A stretch of DNA of 64,000 nucleotides from Pararhizobium capsulatum DSM 1112 (GCF_030814475.1 NZ_JAUSVF010000001.1:2610001-2674000); one strand, 5' to 3'; counted from the stretch's first letter, positions 46,329 through 55,682 are shown. Made by a program: numbers and translations. Notes: generated from the sequence alone by a model not told the origin.

Positions 46329-46682
46329 ATGATCATGACCATCACCATCTACCATAACAACCGATGCGGCACGTCACGTGCGGTTCTCGATTTGATTCCA
46401 GAGACCGGTGCAGAGCCCATCGTCATCGACTATATGACTGCACCGCCGGAGCGCGAATTGCTGCTGGCCATGCTGGTTGCCATGGACCTATCGCCACGAG
46501 CCTTGCTTCGCACCAAGGAAGCCGCTTACGACGACCTCGGGCTTTCCAATGAAACCTTGAGCGATCGTGATCTGCTCGATGCTATGATTACCCATCCTCA
46601 GCTGATGGAGCGTCCCGTGGTCATCAGCGAAAAGGGCGTCCGCCTGTGCCGCCCGAAAGAAAAGGTGTTGGAAATTCTCTGA
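46329..46682 (+). CDS. arsC: Glutaredoxin-type arsenate reductase (ArsC family)
   Basis: A 117-residue protein of the ArsC/Spx thioredoxin-like family, closest to glutaredoxin-dependent arsenate reductases. It begins MIMTITIYHNNRCGTSRAVL (Met3 is an alternative start) and has the catalytic Cys in 'HNNRCGTSRAVL'. The family arginines follow in 'LRTKEAAYDDLGL' and 'LMERPVVISEKGVRLCRPKEKV' (ERPxV). No arsenic operon genes (arsR, acr3) are beside it. It may be a general member of the family instead, so the symbol is tentative. Confidence 0.8.
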   Translation: MIMTITIYHNNRCGTSRAVLDLIPETGAEPIVIDYMTAPPERELLLAMLVAMDLSPRALLRTKEAAYDDLGLSNETLSDRDLLDAMITHPQLMERPVVISEKGVRLCRPKEKVLEIL

Positions 46683-46735
46683 AACCAACCCGCCCACGGG
46701 AGGTCTTGGCGAAAGTCCAAGGATCCAGTCAAAAA

Positions 46736-46763
46736 ACGGCAGGGCGGCAAGAGCCGCCCTTTC
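46736..46763 (-). terminator. Bidirectional terminator between arsC and the DUF1127 gene
   Basis: GGGCGGC (46742-46748), loop AAGA, GCCGCCC (46753-46759). On the minus strand it is followed, four bases on, by TTTTTT (complement of 46733-46738), serving the DUF1127 gene. On the plus strand TTTC follows, serving arsC weakly. Confidence 0.65.
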
Positions 46764-46781
46764 AAAACACCGCTTTTGAAT

Positions 46782-47003
46782 TCAATTCCAAAATGGTCTG
46801 GCAGCCTCCTGCCAGGCCTCACGGTCGGTAATGCCGATGTCGAGTAATTGCTCGGGTGACATCTCGCTTAACGCCAGACGCCCGCGTCTTTTCTGCCCGC
46901 AAAGAACAATCCAATATATCAAAGACATGAAAAAGTTACGCTTTTCACGCGTGACGGATGTCCGCGGCTGCGGCGGGAGGCAAATTGTATCTATTGTCGT
47001 CAT
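46782..47003 (-). CDS. Small DUF1127 protein
   Basis: A 73-residue protein from the ATG at 47001-47003, with GGATGATAC just upstream. The C-terminal part 'YWIVLCGQKRRGRLALSEMSPEQLLDIGITDREAWQEAARPFWN' contains the DUF1127 motif (RRxLxxLsxxxLxDIGIsrxe), known from small Arg-rich regulators of RNA or phosphate/fucose metabolism in rhizobia. A shorter form starting at Met30 (about 46928) would be the usual 47-residue size. The gene is divergent from a MocR-type regulator, and the repeats ATTGTATC flank its start. Confidence 0.75.
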   Translation of the reverse strand: MTTIDTICLPPQPRTSVTREKRNFFMSLIYWIVLCGQKRRGRLALSEMSPEQLLDIGITDREAWQEAARPFWN

Positions 47004-47029
47004 TGTATCATCCAATCATCAATTGTATC
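46984..47029. promoter_or_regulatory. Triple ATTGTATC direct repeat, candidate MocR operator
   Basis: Three exact ATTGTATC copies at 46984-46991, 47002-47009 and 47022-47029, with related ATTGTCGT at 46993 and ATTGTAAC at 47085, lie in the AT-rich divergent region. Spacings of 18 and 20 bases, close to two helical turns, are typical of direct-repeat sites for MocR/GntR proteins. Confidence 0.55.
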
Positions 47030-47094
47030 CCTACAATTTGTGTTTCTGACTATCGATTGACTCATTGATTGTTTCAACATACATAATTGTAACC

Positions 47095-48510
47095 ATGACA
47101 AGTTGGATGCCAGACCCACGCACCGGCGACGGGCCGATGTACGCCCGCATCGCCGAGCAGATCGAACACGCGATCACCGACGGAACGCTGCCTGCCGGCG
47201 CCAAATTGCCGCCGCAACGTAACCTTGCCTTCGATATCGGCGTGACCTTGGGCACCGTCGGCCGCGCCTATCAGATCGTGCGCGAACGTGGACTGGTGAG
47301 CGGCGAGGTCGGCCGCGGCACCTATGTGCTGGAACACGCGGAAAGCCGCCCTGCCGAGCAGGCAGATCCGCTGACGACGGCGCTTGCCGGCACGCGGCCG
47401 ATCAAGGCACCACCGGGTAAGCTACGCTTTGACAGCACGGCCGCGCCGGATATCGGCCAGGGGCGATCACTGGAGAAAATCGTCGTCGATATCAGCCGCG
47501 AGCATCATGCTGAGATCGCCAGCTACGCCCGTGACTTTCCTGATCATTGGTTCGAGGCGGGCAGCCAATGGCTGGCAAAGGGCAATTTTCGCCCCCTCCC
47601 CGAGCGCATCGTGCCGACACTGGGCGCCCATGCCGGCGCAGTCGCCGTAATCGCTGCCGTCACAGCTCCGGGCGACAAGATCGCCTTTGAAAGCCTGACC
47701 TATTCTCAAGTGAGCCGCAGCGCGGGATTGATCGGGCGTCGAACCATCCTTATGCGCTCGGATGAATACGGTCTGGATCCGGAGGATTTCGAGAGGGTCT
47801 GTGCCCAGCAACATCCCAAACTCGCCTTCCTGATGCCGACGGCGCAGAACCCGACGGTTGTCACCCTCTCGCTGGAACGGCGCCAGGCCATTGCCGACAT
47901 AGCGCGGCGATATGGCGTCTGGCTGCTCGAAGACGATCTCTATGGCGCAATGACCGGCAGCATGACGCCGCTGCTCGCCGAGCTTGCACCGGATCGCACC
48001 TTTCTTGTCGGCGGTCTGTCGAAATCGGTTGCGGCCGGCATCCGCGGCGGTTGGGTGGCTTGCCCTCCGCATTTCAGCCAGCGCATCCGCATTGCCCACA
48101 AGATGGTGACCGGCGGCGTGCCGTTTCTGATGGCCGAGCTTGGCGCGCGGATGGTGCTTTCGGGAGAAGCCTCGCGACTACGTGCCCGCTGCATCGAGGA
48201 AATCCGGGCACGCGAAGGTATCGCCCGGGAGGCTTTTGCGGGCTTCGAGTTCAATTCCGATCCGAATGTGCCGTTCCTCTGGCTGAAGTTGACGGAACCG
48301 TGGCTTTCCGGAACCTTTAAGCATGCGGCCTTCGAGGAGGGCGTGATGGTCGATGACGAGGACGAGTTCAAGGCTGGCCGCACAGACGTCGCCTATCACC
48401 GCGTGCGCATCGGTTTTTCGTCACCGTCGCGGGAAGAGGTCCGGCGCGGTTTCCTCATTCTCCGCCGACTTCTGGACAGCGGGCGCGTGGGCTACGACAG
48501 TTTCGCCTGA
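47095..48510 (+). CDS. MocR-family regulator (GntR DNA-binding + aminotransferase-like domain)
   Basis: A 471-residue PLP-dependent-type regulator. The ATG at 47095 (MTSWMPDPRTGDGPMYARIA) is closest to the GntR domain (about 15-80; 'KLPPQRNLAFDIGVTLGTVGRAYQIVRERGLVSGEVGRGTYV'). The aminotransferase-I domain has the cofactor Lys in 'VGGLSKSVAAGIRGGWV', the Asp in 'WLLEDDLYGAM' and Arg in 'YHRVRIGFSS'. MocR proteins use PLP or an amino-acid aldimine as ligand. Target genes cannot be named from sequence. The divergent DUF1127 gene and its ATTGTATC repeats are candidate targets. The next plus-strand gene, purL, is 160 bases downstream. Confidence 0.9.
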   Translation: MTSWMPDPRTGDGPMYARIAEQIEHAITDGTLPAGAKLPPQRNLAFDIGVTLGTVGRAYQIVRERGLVSGEVGRGTYVLEHAESRPAEQADPLTTALAGTRPIKAPPGKLRFDSTAAPDIGQGRSLEKIVVDISREHHAEIASYARDFPDHWFEAGSQWLAKGNFRPLPERIVPTLGAHAGAVAVIAAVTAPGDKIAFESLTYSQVSRSAGLIGRRTILMRSDEYGLDPEDFERVCAQQHPKLAFLMPTAQNPTVVTLSLERRQAIADIARRYGVWLLEDDLYGAMTGSMTPLLAELAPDRTFLVGGLSKSVAAGIRGGWVACPPHFSQRIRIAHKMVTGGVPFLMAELGARMVLSGEASRLRARCIEEIRAREGIAREAFAGFEFNSDPNVPFLWLKLTEPWLSGTFKHAAFEEGVMVDDEDEFKAGRTDVAYHRVRIGFSSPSREEVRRGFLILRRLLDSGRVGYDSFA

Positions 48511-48670
48511 GAGGCCGTAAAAACCCCGGCATTCACCTGTTCGCGGGGGCATTTTCCTGTCGCGCCGCAGCGCATCATAGGTTAAAGAGACCGCAAAAGC
48601 GCGCCCTGTCTCCTCGCAGTTCCGGATGCCCATTGGTGCCCGGAATGCCCAACGGACCCAACGGATCACG

Positions 48671-50905
48671 ATGACCATTTCCAACACCCGCCCCATCACC
48701 CCGGAACTCATCGCTTCGCACGGCCTGAAAGCCGACGAATATCAGCGCATCCTGGATCTGATCGGTCGCGAGCCGACGTTCACGGAGCTCGGTATCTTCT
48801 CTGCCATGTGGAATGAGCATTGCTCCTACAAGTCCTCGAAGAAGTGGCTGCGGACGCTGCCGACCAAGGGACCGCGCGTCATCCAGGGACCGGGCGAAAA
48901 TGCTGGCGTCGTCGATATTGATGACGGTGACTGCGTCGTCTTCAAGATGGAGAGCCACAACCACCCGTCGTACATCGAACCTTATCAGGGTGCCGCGACC
49001 GGCGTCGGCGGCATTTTGCGTGACGTCTTTACCATGGGCGCACGTCCCATCGCGGCGATGAATGCACTGCGCTTTGGCGCACCGGATCATCCTAAGACCC
49101 GCCATCTCGTCTCGGGCGTCGTTTCCGGCGTCGGCGGCTACGGCAATTCCTTCGGCGTGCCGACGGTCGGCGGCGAAGTCGAATTCGATGCCCGCTACAA
49201 CGGCAACATTCTCGTCAACGCCTTTGCGGCCGGCCTTGCAAAGTCGAATGCCATCTTCCTCTCGGAAGCCAAGGGCGTTGGCCTTCCGGTTGTCTATCTC
49301 GGCGCCAAGACCGGCCGCGACGGCGTCGGTGGTGCGACGATGGCCTCTGCCGAATTCGACGAGTCGATCGAGGAGAAGCGCCCGACGGTTCAGGTCGGCG
49401 ACCCCTTCACTGAAAAGTGCCTGCTGGAAGCCTGTCTCGAACTGATGAAGACCGGCGCGGTCATCGCCATTCAGGACATGGGCGCCGCCGGCCTCACCTG
49501 CTCGGCCGTAGAAATGGGCGCCAAGGGCGACCTCGGTATCGAACTGCAACTCGATCAGGTACCTGTCCGCGAAGAACGCATGACGGCCTATGAGATGATG
49601 CTGTCTGAAAGCCAGGAGCGCATGCTCATGGTTCTGGAGCCATCCAAGGAAGACGTCGCCAAGGCGATCTTCGTCAAGTGGGGCCTTGATTTCGCAATCG
49701 TCGGCAAGACCACAGACGACCTGCGCTTCCGTGTCATCCATCAGGGCGAGGAAGTCGCAAACCTGCCGATCAAGGAACTGGGCGACGAGGCTCCGGAATA
49801 CGACCGTCCCTGGACCCCGGCCGTTACCCCCTCACCGCTCGCCGCGAACGACATCCCGCAGGCCGATGTCGCCGATGCACTGCTGTCGCTCGTTGGCTCT
49901 GCCAACAATTCGTCGCGCCGCTGGGTCTACGAGCAGTACGACACGCTGATCCAGGGAAATTCGCTGCAGCTTCCCGGCGGCGACGCCGGCGTCGTGCGCG
50001 TCGATGGCCATCCGACCAAGGCGCTCGCCTTTTCCTCAGACGTCACACCGCGTTACGTCGAGGCCGATCCTTATGAAGGCGGCAAGCAGGCTGTTGCGGA
50101 ATGCTGGCGCAATATCACAGCGACCGGCGCTCTGCCCCTTGCCGCGACCGACAACCTGAATTTCGGCAATCCCGAACGCCCGGAAATCATGAGCCAGCTC
50201 GTGCATGCTATCAAGGGCATTGGCGAAGCCTGCACAGCGCTCGATTTCCCGATCGTCTCGGGCAATGTCTCCCTCTATAACGAAACCAACGGCCAGGGCA
50301 TCCTGCCGACCCCCACGATCGGCGGTGTCGGCCTGATGAAGGATTGGGCCACCATGGCCCGCATCCGCTTCGCGGCCGAAGGCGATGACATCCTGCTCGT
50401 CGGCGCACCGAAAGGACTTGGCACCCATATCGCCCAGTCGGTTTACATGCGTGACATCCACGGCCGCACGGACGGCCCGGCACCCCATGTCGATCTCGAC
50501 CACGAGCGCAAGACCGGCGATTTCGTCCGCAGCCTGATCGTCGATGGCCTTGTCAGCGCCGTTCACGATTGCTCGTCGGGTGGTCTTGCCCTTGCCGTCG
50601 CCGAAATGGCGATGGCGTCCGGCATCGGCGCCAAGGTTGGTGCAGTCGATGGCCGCGATCCGATCCCGGTCTTCTACGGCGAAGATCAGGGCCGCTACGT
50701 CGTCACGGTGAAGCCAGAATACGCCAAGACCGTTGCCGAGCGCGCCGTGGCTGCCGGCGTCAATGCACCCGCCATCGGCATTACTGGCGGCACGGAAGTT
50801 GTCCTGGGAGCAGCACGCCCGCTTTCAATTCTGGAATTGCGCTCCGCCCATGAATCGTGGTTCCCTGACTTCATGGATGGCGGTCAGCAGATCGCTGCCG
50901 AGTGA
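48671..50905 (+). CDS. purL: Phosphoribosylformylglycinamidine synthase II
   Basis: A 744-residue small-type PurL (FGAM synthase catalytic subunit, works with PurQ and PurS). The ATG at 48671 gives [20 protein letters not shown]. Motifs: '[18 protein letters not shown]', '[25 protein letters not shown]', '[21 protein letters not shown]', '[17 protein letters not shown]', '[15 protein letters not shown]' and the C-terminal '[21 protein letters not shown]'. It ends 19 bases before the bolA start, so bolA and the next gene are probably read through from it. PurQ/PurS are 3-4 kb upstream, separated by arsC and the MocR region. Confidence 0.98.
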   Translation: MTISNTRPITPELIASHGLKADEYQRILDLIGREPTFTELGIFSAMWNEHCSYKSSKKWLRTLPTKGPRVIQGPGENAGVVDIDDGDCVVFKMESHNHPSYIEPYQGAATGVGGILRDVFTMGARPIAAMNALRFGAPDHPKTRHLVSGVVSGVGGYGNSFGVPTVGGEVEFDARYNGNILVNAFAAGLAKSNAIFLSEAKGVGLPVVYLGAKTGRDGVGGATMASAEFDESIEEKRPTVQVGDPFTEKCLLEACLELMKTGAVIAIQDMGAAGLTCSAVEMGAKGDLGIELQLDQVPVREERMTAYEMMLSESQERMLMVLEPSKEDVAKAIFVKWGLDFAIVGKTTDDLRFRVIHQGEEVANLPIKELGDEAPEYDRPWTPAVTPSPLAANDIPQADVADALLSLVGSANNSSRRWVYEQYDTLIQGNSLQLPGGDAGVVRVDGHPTKALAFSSDVTPRYVEADPYEGGKQAVAECWRNITATGALPLAATDNLNFGNPERPEIMSQLVHAIKGIGEACTALDFPIVSGNVSLYNETNGQGILPTPTIGGVGLMKDWATMARIRFAAEGDDILLVGAPKGLGTHIAQSVYMRDIHGRTDGPAPHVDLDHERKTGDFVRSLIVDGLVSAVHDCSSGGLALAVAEMAMASGIGAKVGAVDGRDPIPVFYGEDQGRYVVTVKPEYAKTVAERAVAAGVNAPAIGITGGTEVVLGAARPLSILELRSAHESWFPDFMDGGQQIAAE

Positions 50906-50924
50906 TGTGCAAGGAGTAACGACG

Positions 50925-51158
50925 ATGCCTATGGCCCCTGGCGATATCGAGGACATGATCAAGGCGGGAATTCCGGGTGCGAAGGTAACTATCCGGGATC
51001 TGGCCGGGGACGGCGATCATTACGCTGCCGAAGTGGTGGCCGAGGCATTTCGCGGCAAGACCCGCGTGCAGCAGCACAAGATGGTCTATGATGCACTGAG
51101 CGGCAACATGGGCGGCGTCCTCCACGCGCTAGCCTTGCAGACGTCCGCACCGGAGTAA
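50925..51158 (+). CDS. BolA-family protein (IbaG-like)
   Basis: A 77-residue BolA-type protein starting MPMAPGDIEDMIKAGIPGAK, with AAGGAG upstream of the ATG at 50925. The family loop 'DGDHYAAEVVAEAFRGKTRVQQHKMVYDAL' has conserved His and the helix-turn 'FRGKTRVQQHKMVY', which with a CGFS glutaredoxin binds [2Fe-2S]. A monothiol glutaredoxin gene lies 400 bases downstream, as expected for a BolA-Grx4 pair. Role: Fe-S sensing or transfer. Confidence 0.9.
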   Translation: MPMAPGDIEDMIKAGIPGAKVTIRDLAGDGDHYAAEVVAEAFRGKTRVQQHKMVYDALSGNMGGVLHALALQTSAPE

Positions 51159-51164
51159 GGCTCG

Positions 51165-51389
51165 ATGGCCAACCTGCTCAATGAACTGGTCACCGGTGTT
51201 GTTGAAAGCGTCCTGAAGGAAGTGTTGAAGAAGAGTGGTGTCAAAACCAAGTCCAAGCGCAAGAAGCGCCAGACACGCGATGCTTCCGGCCAGTTCACGC
51301 GGGCAAAGGCCAAGCCAAAGGCGAAACCTGCGAAGAAACAGGTGAGCCGCCGCAGGACGGCCGCTTCCCGTAGCAGGGCCAAGGCTTGA
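51165..51389 (+). CDS. Small very basic protein between bolA and grxD
   Basis: A 74-residue protein, starting MANLLNELVTGVVESVLKEV six bases after the bolA stop, with a GGAGTAAGG ribosome-like site. The N-terminal 22 residues form an amphipathic helix. Residues 25-74 are almost entirely Lys, Arg, Ala, Thr and Ser (e.g. 'KTKSKRKKRQTRDASG', 'AKAKPKAKPAKK'), like a histone H1 or nucleic-acid-binding tail. I do not recognise the family. Context with bolA and grxD could be incidental. The tight spacing and ribosome site argue that it is translated. Confidence 0.72.
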   Translation: MANLLNELVTGVVESVLKEVLKKSGVKTKSKRKKRQTRDASGQFTRAKAKPKAKPAKKQVSRRRTAASRSRAKA

Positions 51390-51558
51390 TCCTGCCAGAC
51401 TGACGCGAAAAATGATCAATCGATTACGTCTGCGTTAAAAAGCGGATGCCGCCATCAATTTTTGTTGCGCCCCGGGTGTAAACCGCAAAGGGTGCATGTT
51501 ATCTAAGGGCGATCGACCCTGCCCGACCTTGAATCGGGTATAGCCAAGGATTTTGGAC

Positions 51559-51894
51559 ATGAGCGGAATTAACGATTTCATCGACAACGAAGTAAAGACG
51601 AACGATGTCGTTCTTTTCATGAAGGGCACTCCGCAGTTCCCACAGTGTGGTTTCTCGGGCCAGGTGGTCCAGATGCTCGATTATATCGGCGTAGACTACA
51701 AGGGCATCAACGTGCTCGCCGACGCCGATCTTCGCCAGGGCATCAAGGATTATGCCAACTGGCCGACCATTCCGCAGCTCTATATCAAGGGCGAATTTGT
51801 CGGTGGATGCGACATCGTGCGTGAAATGTTCCAGGCTGGCGAACTGCAGTCGCACCTTGAGGAAAACGGGATTTCGGTCAAGGGCGCAGCCTAA
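51559..51894 (+). CDS. grxD: Monothiol glutaredoxin (Grx4 type)
   Basis: A 111-residue monothiol glutaredoxin, involved in [2Fe-2S] cluster handling. The ATG at 51559 gives MSGINDFIDNEVKTNDVVLF. The single active Cys is C30 in 'TPQFPQCGFSGQ' (CGFS), followed by 'NWPTIPQLYIKGEFVGGCDIV', including the conserved cis-Pro and glutathione contacts. It is the natural partner of the BolA protein at 50925 and of the Suf system. A short hairpin GGCGACTTCGCC (51919-51930) with TTTCTC follows. Confidence 0.97.
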   Translation: MSGINDFIDNEVKTNDVVLFMKGTPQFPQCGFSGQVVQMLDYIGVDYKGINVLADADLRQGIKDYANWPTIPQLYIKGEFVGGCDIVREMFQAGELQSHLEENGISVKGAA

Positions 51895-51916
51895 CACCTG
51901 TCCGTTGGACTTGAGA

Positions 51917-51936
51917 GAGGCGACTTCGCCTTTCTC
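51917..51936 (+). terminator. Weak hairpin after grxD
   Basis: AGGCG-ACTT-CGCCT with TTTCTC after it. Short stem, so only a weak intrinsic terminator. Confidence 0.45.
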
Positions 51937-52228
51937 CCCCGGAATACGCACATTTCGCTCGTTCCAGGTGCCTTCAGCGCCACTCGATGATATTTTTTGT
52001 CATCATTCGGTGATGATTGCGCGTTATCGCGCCCCTGTCCGCATTTCATCCGAAAGCGGATTCTCACGATATGCCATCGGGCGCCCCAGCCCGAGGCCGT
52101 ATTATTTTCATCTTTGAAAGCGCTTTTGAATTTGCGCATTTCAAATTTTGACGCCCTCGCTTCGTCCTCAGTCAGGCGGCGTGGCGCCGCGCATTTCATC
52201 GGCTACCGAGCCGCGTCAGGAAACTGCA
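51937..52228. other. Intergenic region ahead of the MFS pair
   Basis: No gene seen. It contains an imperfect dyad TCATCA (52000-52005)/TGATGA (52011-52016) preceded by GATGATATTTTTTG, a possible operator for the exporter promoter. No adjacent regulator gene is present to match it. Confidence 0.45.
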
Positions 52229-53467
52229 ATGACGACCACCATGCCTGAAACGGCAGTTTTGCCGAGCCTACCCAAAGCCCAGTTCGTTGCCCTGATGGCA
52301 ATGCTGATGGCAATCAACGCCATCTCGATCGATATCATGCTGCCGGGCCTCCAGCAGATCGGTGCGAGCCTCGGTGTTGCCGACGAAAACGAACGTCAGT
52401 TCGTGATCACCGCCTATCTGCTGGGCATGGGCGTGGCGCAGCTGTTTTTCGGGCCTTTGTCTGACCGGTTCGGCCGCAAGATCCCGCTTCTCGCTGGTTT
52501 AGGGCTTTACGCCGTCTGCGCGCTTTCCATCGTCTTTGTTCCGAGCTTCACGGGGCTTCTCTTGTTGCGCTTCGTTCAAGGGGTCGGCGCTGCGGCGACG
52601 CGCGTCATCTCGGTCTCCGTGGTCCGCGACGTCTACGGCGGTCGAATGATGGCCGAAGTCATGTCGCTGGTCATGATGGTCTTCATGATTGTGCCGGTCA
52701 TCGCACCGAGCATCGGTCAGCTGATCATGTTGTTCGCCGAGTGGCATATGATCTTCGTCGTGATTTGCCTTTTTGCTATGTTCGTTGCGTCGCTCGTGGT
52801 TTTCCGCCTGCCGGAAACGCTGCCTGAGGACCATCGCCGGCCGTTTACCCCGGCTTCCATCATCGGTGGCTTTCGCATCGTTCTGACCAACCGTGTCGCA
52901 TTGTTCTACACGCTGGCGATGTCGTTTATCTTTGGCGGGCTTTTCGGCTTTATCAACTCTGCCCAGCAGATTCTCGTCGGCGTCTATGGTCTTGGGGTCT
53001 GGTTTCCGTTGGCTTTTGCAGGTTTTGCCAGCTTGATGGCGGTCGCCTCCTTCACCAACTCCAGGCTGGTGCGCACTTACGGGATGCGCAAGCTTTCCCA
53101 CGCGGCGCTTATCGGCTTTATCGTTGCGAGCTTCGTCTGGATGCTGGCGGCGAATGTCACTTCGCTCCCCTTCTGGCTCTTTGTCGTGCTCTATAGTTTC
53201 GCCATGTTCCAGTTCGGTTTGATCGGCGCCAATTTCAATGCCATGGCAATGGAGCCGCTCGGCCATGTCGCCGGTACAGCTTCCTCAGTCATCGGCTTTA
53301 CCCAGACGATCTTCGGTGGCGTCATCGGCGCCCTGATTGGCCAGGCCTTCGACGGCACGGTCGTTCCGCTCGCTACCGGCTTTTTCGTTGTTGCGGTCGT
53401 CGGCTTTGTCTTCGTGCTTATTGCGGAGAAGGGAAAGCTGTTCCGTCCGCATTTTCCCACGACCTGA
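52229..53467 (+). CDS. Bcr/CflA-type MFS multidrug exporter
   Basis: A 412-residue 12-helix MFS protein of the DHA1 Bcr/CflA type. The ATG at 52229 gives MTTTMPETAVLPSLPKAQFV with a CAGGAAAC site. Signature segments: 'SIDIMLPGLQQIGASLGV' with Asp in helix 1, 'YLLGMGVAQLFFGPLSDRFGRK' (motif A), 'LLRFVQGVGAAATRVISVSVVRDVYGG' (motif B/C region) and 'APSIGQLIM'. It exports hydrophobic or drug-like compounds by proton antiport, substrate unknown. A close paralogue follows at 53510 in the same direction, so the two form a tandem pair, probably by duplication. Confidence 0.92.
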   Translation: MTTTMPETAVLPSLPKAQFVALMAMLMAINAISIDIMLPGLQQIGASLGVADENERQFVITAYLLGMGVAQLFFGPLSDRFGRKIPLLAGLGLYAVCALSIVFVPSFTGLLLLRFVQGVGAAATRVISVSVVRDVYGGRMMAEVMSLVMMVFMIVPVIAPSIGQLIMLFAEWHMIFVVICLFAMFVASLVVFRLPETLPEDHRRPFTPASIIGGFRIVLTNRVALFYTLAMSFIFGGLFGFINSAQQILVGVYGLGVWFPLAFAGFASLMAVASFTNSRLVRTYGMRKLSHAALIGFIVASFVWMLAANVTSLPFWLFVVLYSFAMFQFGLIGANFNAMAMEPLGHVAGTASSVIGFTQTIFGGVIGALIGQAFDGTVVPLATGFFVVAVVGFVFVLIAEKGKLFRPHFPTT

Positions 53468-53509
53468 CCCCAAGCAATTCCGTCCCTCCCAGACGCTATA
53501 GGTTCCATC

Positions 53510-54796
53510 ATGACCACGACCACCACGCCTTCCACAGAGGCCACCACAGGCTCGGCCCGCATAAATCTCGGCTTCTTCGAGTTCGTCATCACCATCGCCT
53601 TAATGACGGCGAGCGTGGCTCTTGCCATCGATATCATGTTGCCGGCACTACCGAGCATCGGACAGTCGCTGAATGTCGCCAACACCAACGACACCCAGTT
53701 GGTGATTGCGGTGTTCTTCCTTGGCTTCGGCTGTTCTCAGATCATCTTCGGCAGTCTCTCGGATGCCTTCGGTCGCCGCAACATCCTCGTTGCGGGGCTT
53801 GCCTTCTTTGCGGTGACGATGTTTGCGGCGGCGTTGACGGAAAGCTTCCAGATGCTTCTGATCCTGCGTTTCGTGCAGGGCATCGGCGCGGCAGCGGTAC
53901 GGATCACCACCATGGCGGTGGTTCGCGACTGCTTCGGCGGACGTGAGATGGCGCGTGTCATGTCCTATGTCATGATCGTTTTCATGATCGTGCCGATCAT
54001 CGCACCGTCAATCGGGCAGGCAATCGTCTTCTACGCAAACTGGCACTGGATCTTCATCCTGCTCGGCTGTGTCGGGGCGATCCTCGCCCTCTGGGCGATG
54101 CTTCGGATGAAGGAATCACTGCCCGCTTCCGAACGGCTGCCACTCTCGGTGGGCGCGGTCCTTTCAGGTTTCGCGACAGTGCTGACCAACCGCATCACCT
54201 GCGGCTACATGATCGGGCTTACGCTGTTCACCGCGGTTATCTGCGCCTACATCGTCACCGTCCAGCAGATTTTCGGCGAGGTCTACGGCCTTGGCGACTG
54301 GCTGCCGATCGCCTTTGCAGGCACGGCCGGCGGCATCGCGGTCGCCAATTTCGCCAACGGTTATTTCGTCCGCAGCTTCGGCATGCGCCGTATCTCGCAC
54401 GCAGCGATGATCCTGTTCACCGTCTTGTCGGTTTTCGGCCTGGTGCTCGCCTTGAGCGGCACGCCGCCTTTCGTCGTTTCCTATCTTCTGTTCTCTGTCC
54501 TGCTGATGTTCTTTGCGGTCATTGCCACAAATTTCACCGCCATCAGCCTGGAGCCGATGGGACATCTCGCGGGCACCGCAACGGCGGTCACCGGATTCGT
54601 CTCCACGACAGTCGGCGCCCTCATCGGCGGCGCGGTCGGCCAGATGTTCAATGGAACATTGCAGCCGATCTTCGCCGGCTTTGCCGCCTTCGGTATCGTC
54701 ACTATCCTTGCCGTTCTCTGGGCGGAAAAAGGCAAGCTCTTCACCCATCCGGGCGACGATAGCGCATTGCTCGAAGCGGGCGGCGGCCACATGTAA
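53510..54796 (+). CDS. Second Bcr/CflA-type MFS exporter (paralogue)
   Basis: A 428-residue MFS transporter starting MTTTTTPSTEATTGSARINL. The helical core parallels the preceding protein: 'AIDIMLPALPSIGQSLNV', 'FFLGFGCSQIIFGSLSDAFGRRN', 'LILRFVQGIGAAAVRITTMAVVRDCFGG', 'APSIGQAIVFYANWHW' and the terminal 'AEKGKLF'. Sequence divergence suggests an old duplication, with possibly different substrates. It is 42 bases after the first copy and is followed by a strong terminator, so the pair is one unit. Confidence 0.92.
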   Translation: MTTTTTPSTEATTGSARINLGFFEFVITIALMTASVALAIDIMLPALPSIGQSLNVANTNDTQLVIAVFFLGFGCSQIIFGSLSDAFGRRNILVAGLAFFAVTMFAAALTESFQMLLILRFVQGIGAAAVRITTMAVVRDCFGGREMARVMSYVMIVFMIVPIIAPSIGQAIVFYANWHWIFILLGCVGAILALWAMLRMKESLPASERLPLSVGAVLSGFATVLTNRITCGYMIGLTLFTAVICAYIVTVQQIFGEVYGLGDWLPIAFAGTAGGIAVANFANGYFVRSFGMRRISHAAMILFTVLSVFGLVLALSGTPPFVVSYLLFSVLLMFFAVIATNFTAISLEPMGHLAGTATAVTGFVSTTVGALIGGAVGQMFNGTLQPIFAGFAAFGIVTILAVLWAEKGKLFTHPGDDSALLEAGGGHM

Positions 54797-54800
54797 CGAA

Positions 54801-54836
54801 AACGCCCGCGGATTTTAGATCACGCGGGCGTTTCTT
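54801..54836 (+). terminator. Intrinsic terminator of the MFS operon
   Basis: AACGCCCGCG (54801-54810) and CGCGGGCGTT (54823-54832) form a 10-bp stem, then TTCTTT. The convergent phosphatase gene ends at 54858. Confidence 0.85.
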
Positions 54837-54857
54837 TATGCAAGGATCGGCTTTTGG

Positions 54858-55682
54858 TCAGATCGTGAAGACTTCCCGGCGCAGAAGCTCCCAGCTTTCA
54901 CGGTCGGATGCCAGAAGCAGACCACCGTCCAGATCGCGCGCAGTATAGGGCGAACCGTCAAAGCGCGCGATATAGGCGCCTGCCTCTGCGCTGATCAGTG
55001 CGCCTGCCAGATGGTCCCAGGGCATCAGCTTCTTGTACATCAGGAAGTGAAAATGGCCGCCGGCGAAAGCGCGGTATTCATGGGCAGCGCAACGATAGCT
55101 CGTCGCAATGCGAACCTTGGCCATGTTGCCCATGATCGTGCGGCGGTCCTGCGGATCATAAAAGCCCGTCGACGCGCATCCGACCAACGCCTCCAGCGGT
55201 ACGCCGGGCGAAACAGCAAGTCGTTCCTGCGAACCATCGGCCTTGCAGAGCCAGGCGCCGGAACCACGCTCGGCAATCACCCAGTCGTTGCCCATCGGGT
55301 CGTAGATGATGCCGGCTACGGTTTCGCCCTTTGCAACGACGCTCGCCATGACGCCGAAGAGCGGCATGCCGGCTGCATAGTTGAAGGTGCCATCGATTGG
55401 ATCGACCACGACGGCGAGATCCGCCCCGGAAAGCTTGTCGAGAAGCAGCGGATCGGCAGCGACCGATTCCTCGCCGATAAAGACGGCCGAGGGTGCGAAT
55501 TCCGCAACTCGCGCCTTGATCAGCCGCTCGGCGGCTTCATCCGCTTCGGTGACGAGATCAATCGCCTCGCTTTTCATTCGCACGTCATCGCTTCCAAGGT
55601 TGCGGAAGCGCGGCAGGATTTCCTTGGCCGCTGCCTCCTGCAAGAGATTGGCCAGCAAAGCGATATCGACAGTCTCGGTCAT
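54858..55682 (-). CDS. Inositol monophosphatase family protein
   Basis: A 274-residue Mg-dependent phosphatase of the IMPase/CysQ superfamily. It starts [20 protein letters not shown]. Metal-binding motifs: '[16 protein letters not shown]', '[10 protein letters not shown]', the signature '[20 protein letters not shown]' and the second signature '[18 protein letters not shown]'. It could act on inositol-1-phosphate, fructose-1,6-bisphosphate or PAP. Its start overlaps the end of ttcA by four bases, suggesting coupling. Confidence 0.9.
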   Translation of the reverse strand: MTETVDIALLANLLQEAAAKEILPRFRNLGSDDVRMKSEAIDLVTEADEAAERLIKARVAEFAPSAVFIGEESVAADPLLLDKLSGADLAVVVDPIDGTFNYAAGMPLFGVMASVVAKGETVAGIIYDPMGNDWVIAERGSGAWLCKADGSQERLAVSPGVPLEALVGCASTGFYDPQDRRTIMGNMAKVRIATSYRCAAHEYRAFAGGHFHFLMYKKLMPWDHLAGALISAEAGAYIARFDGSPYTARDLDGGLLLASDRESWELLRREVFTI

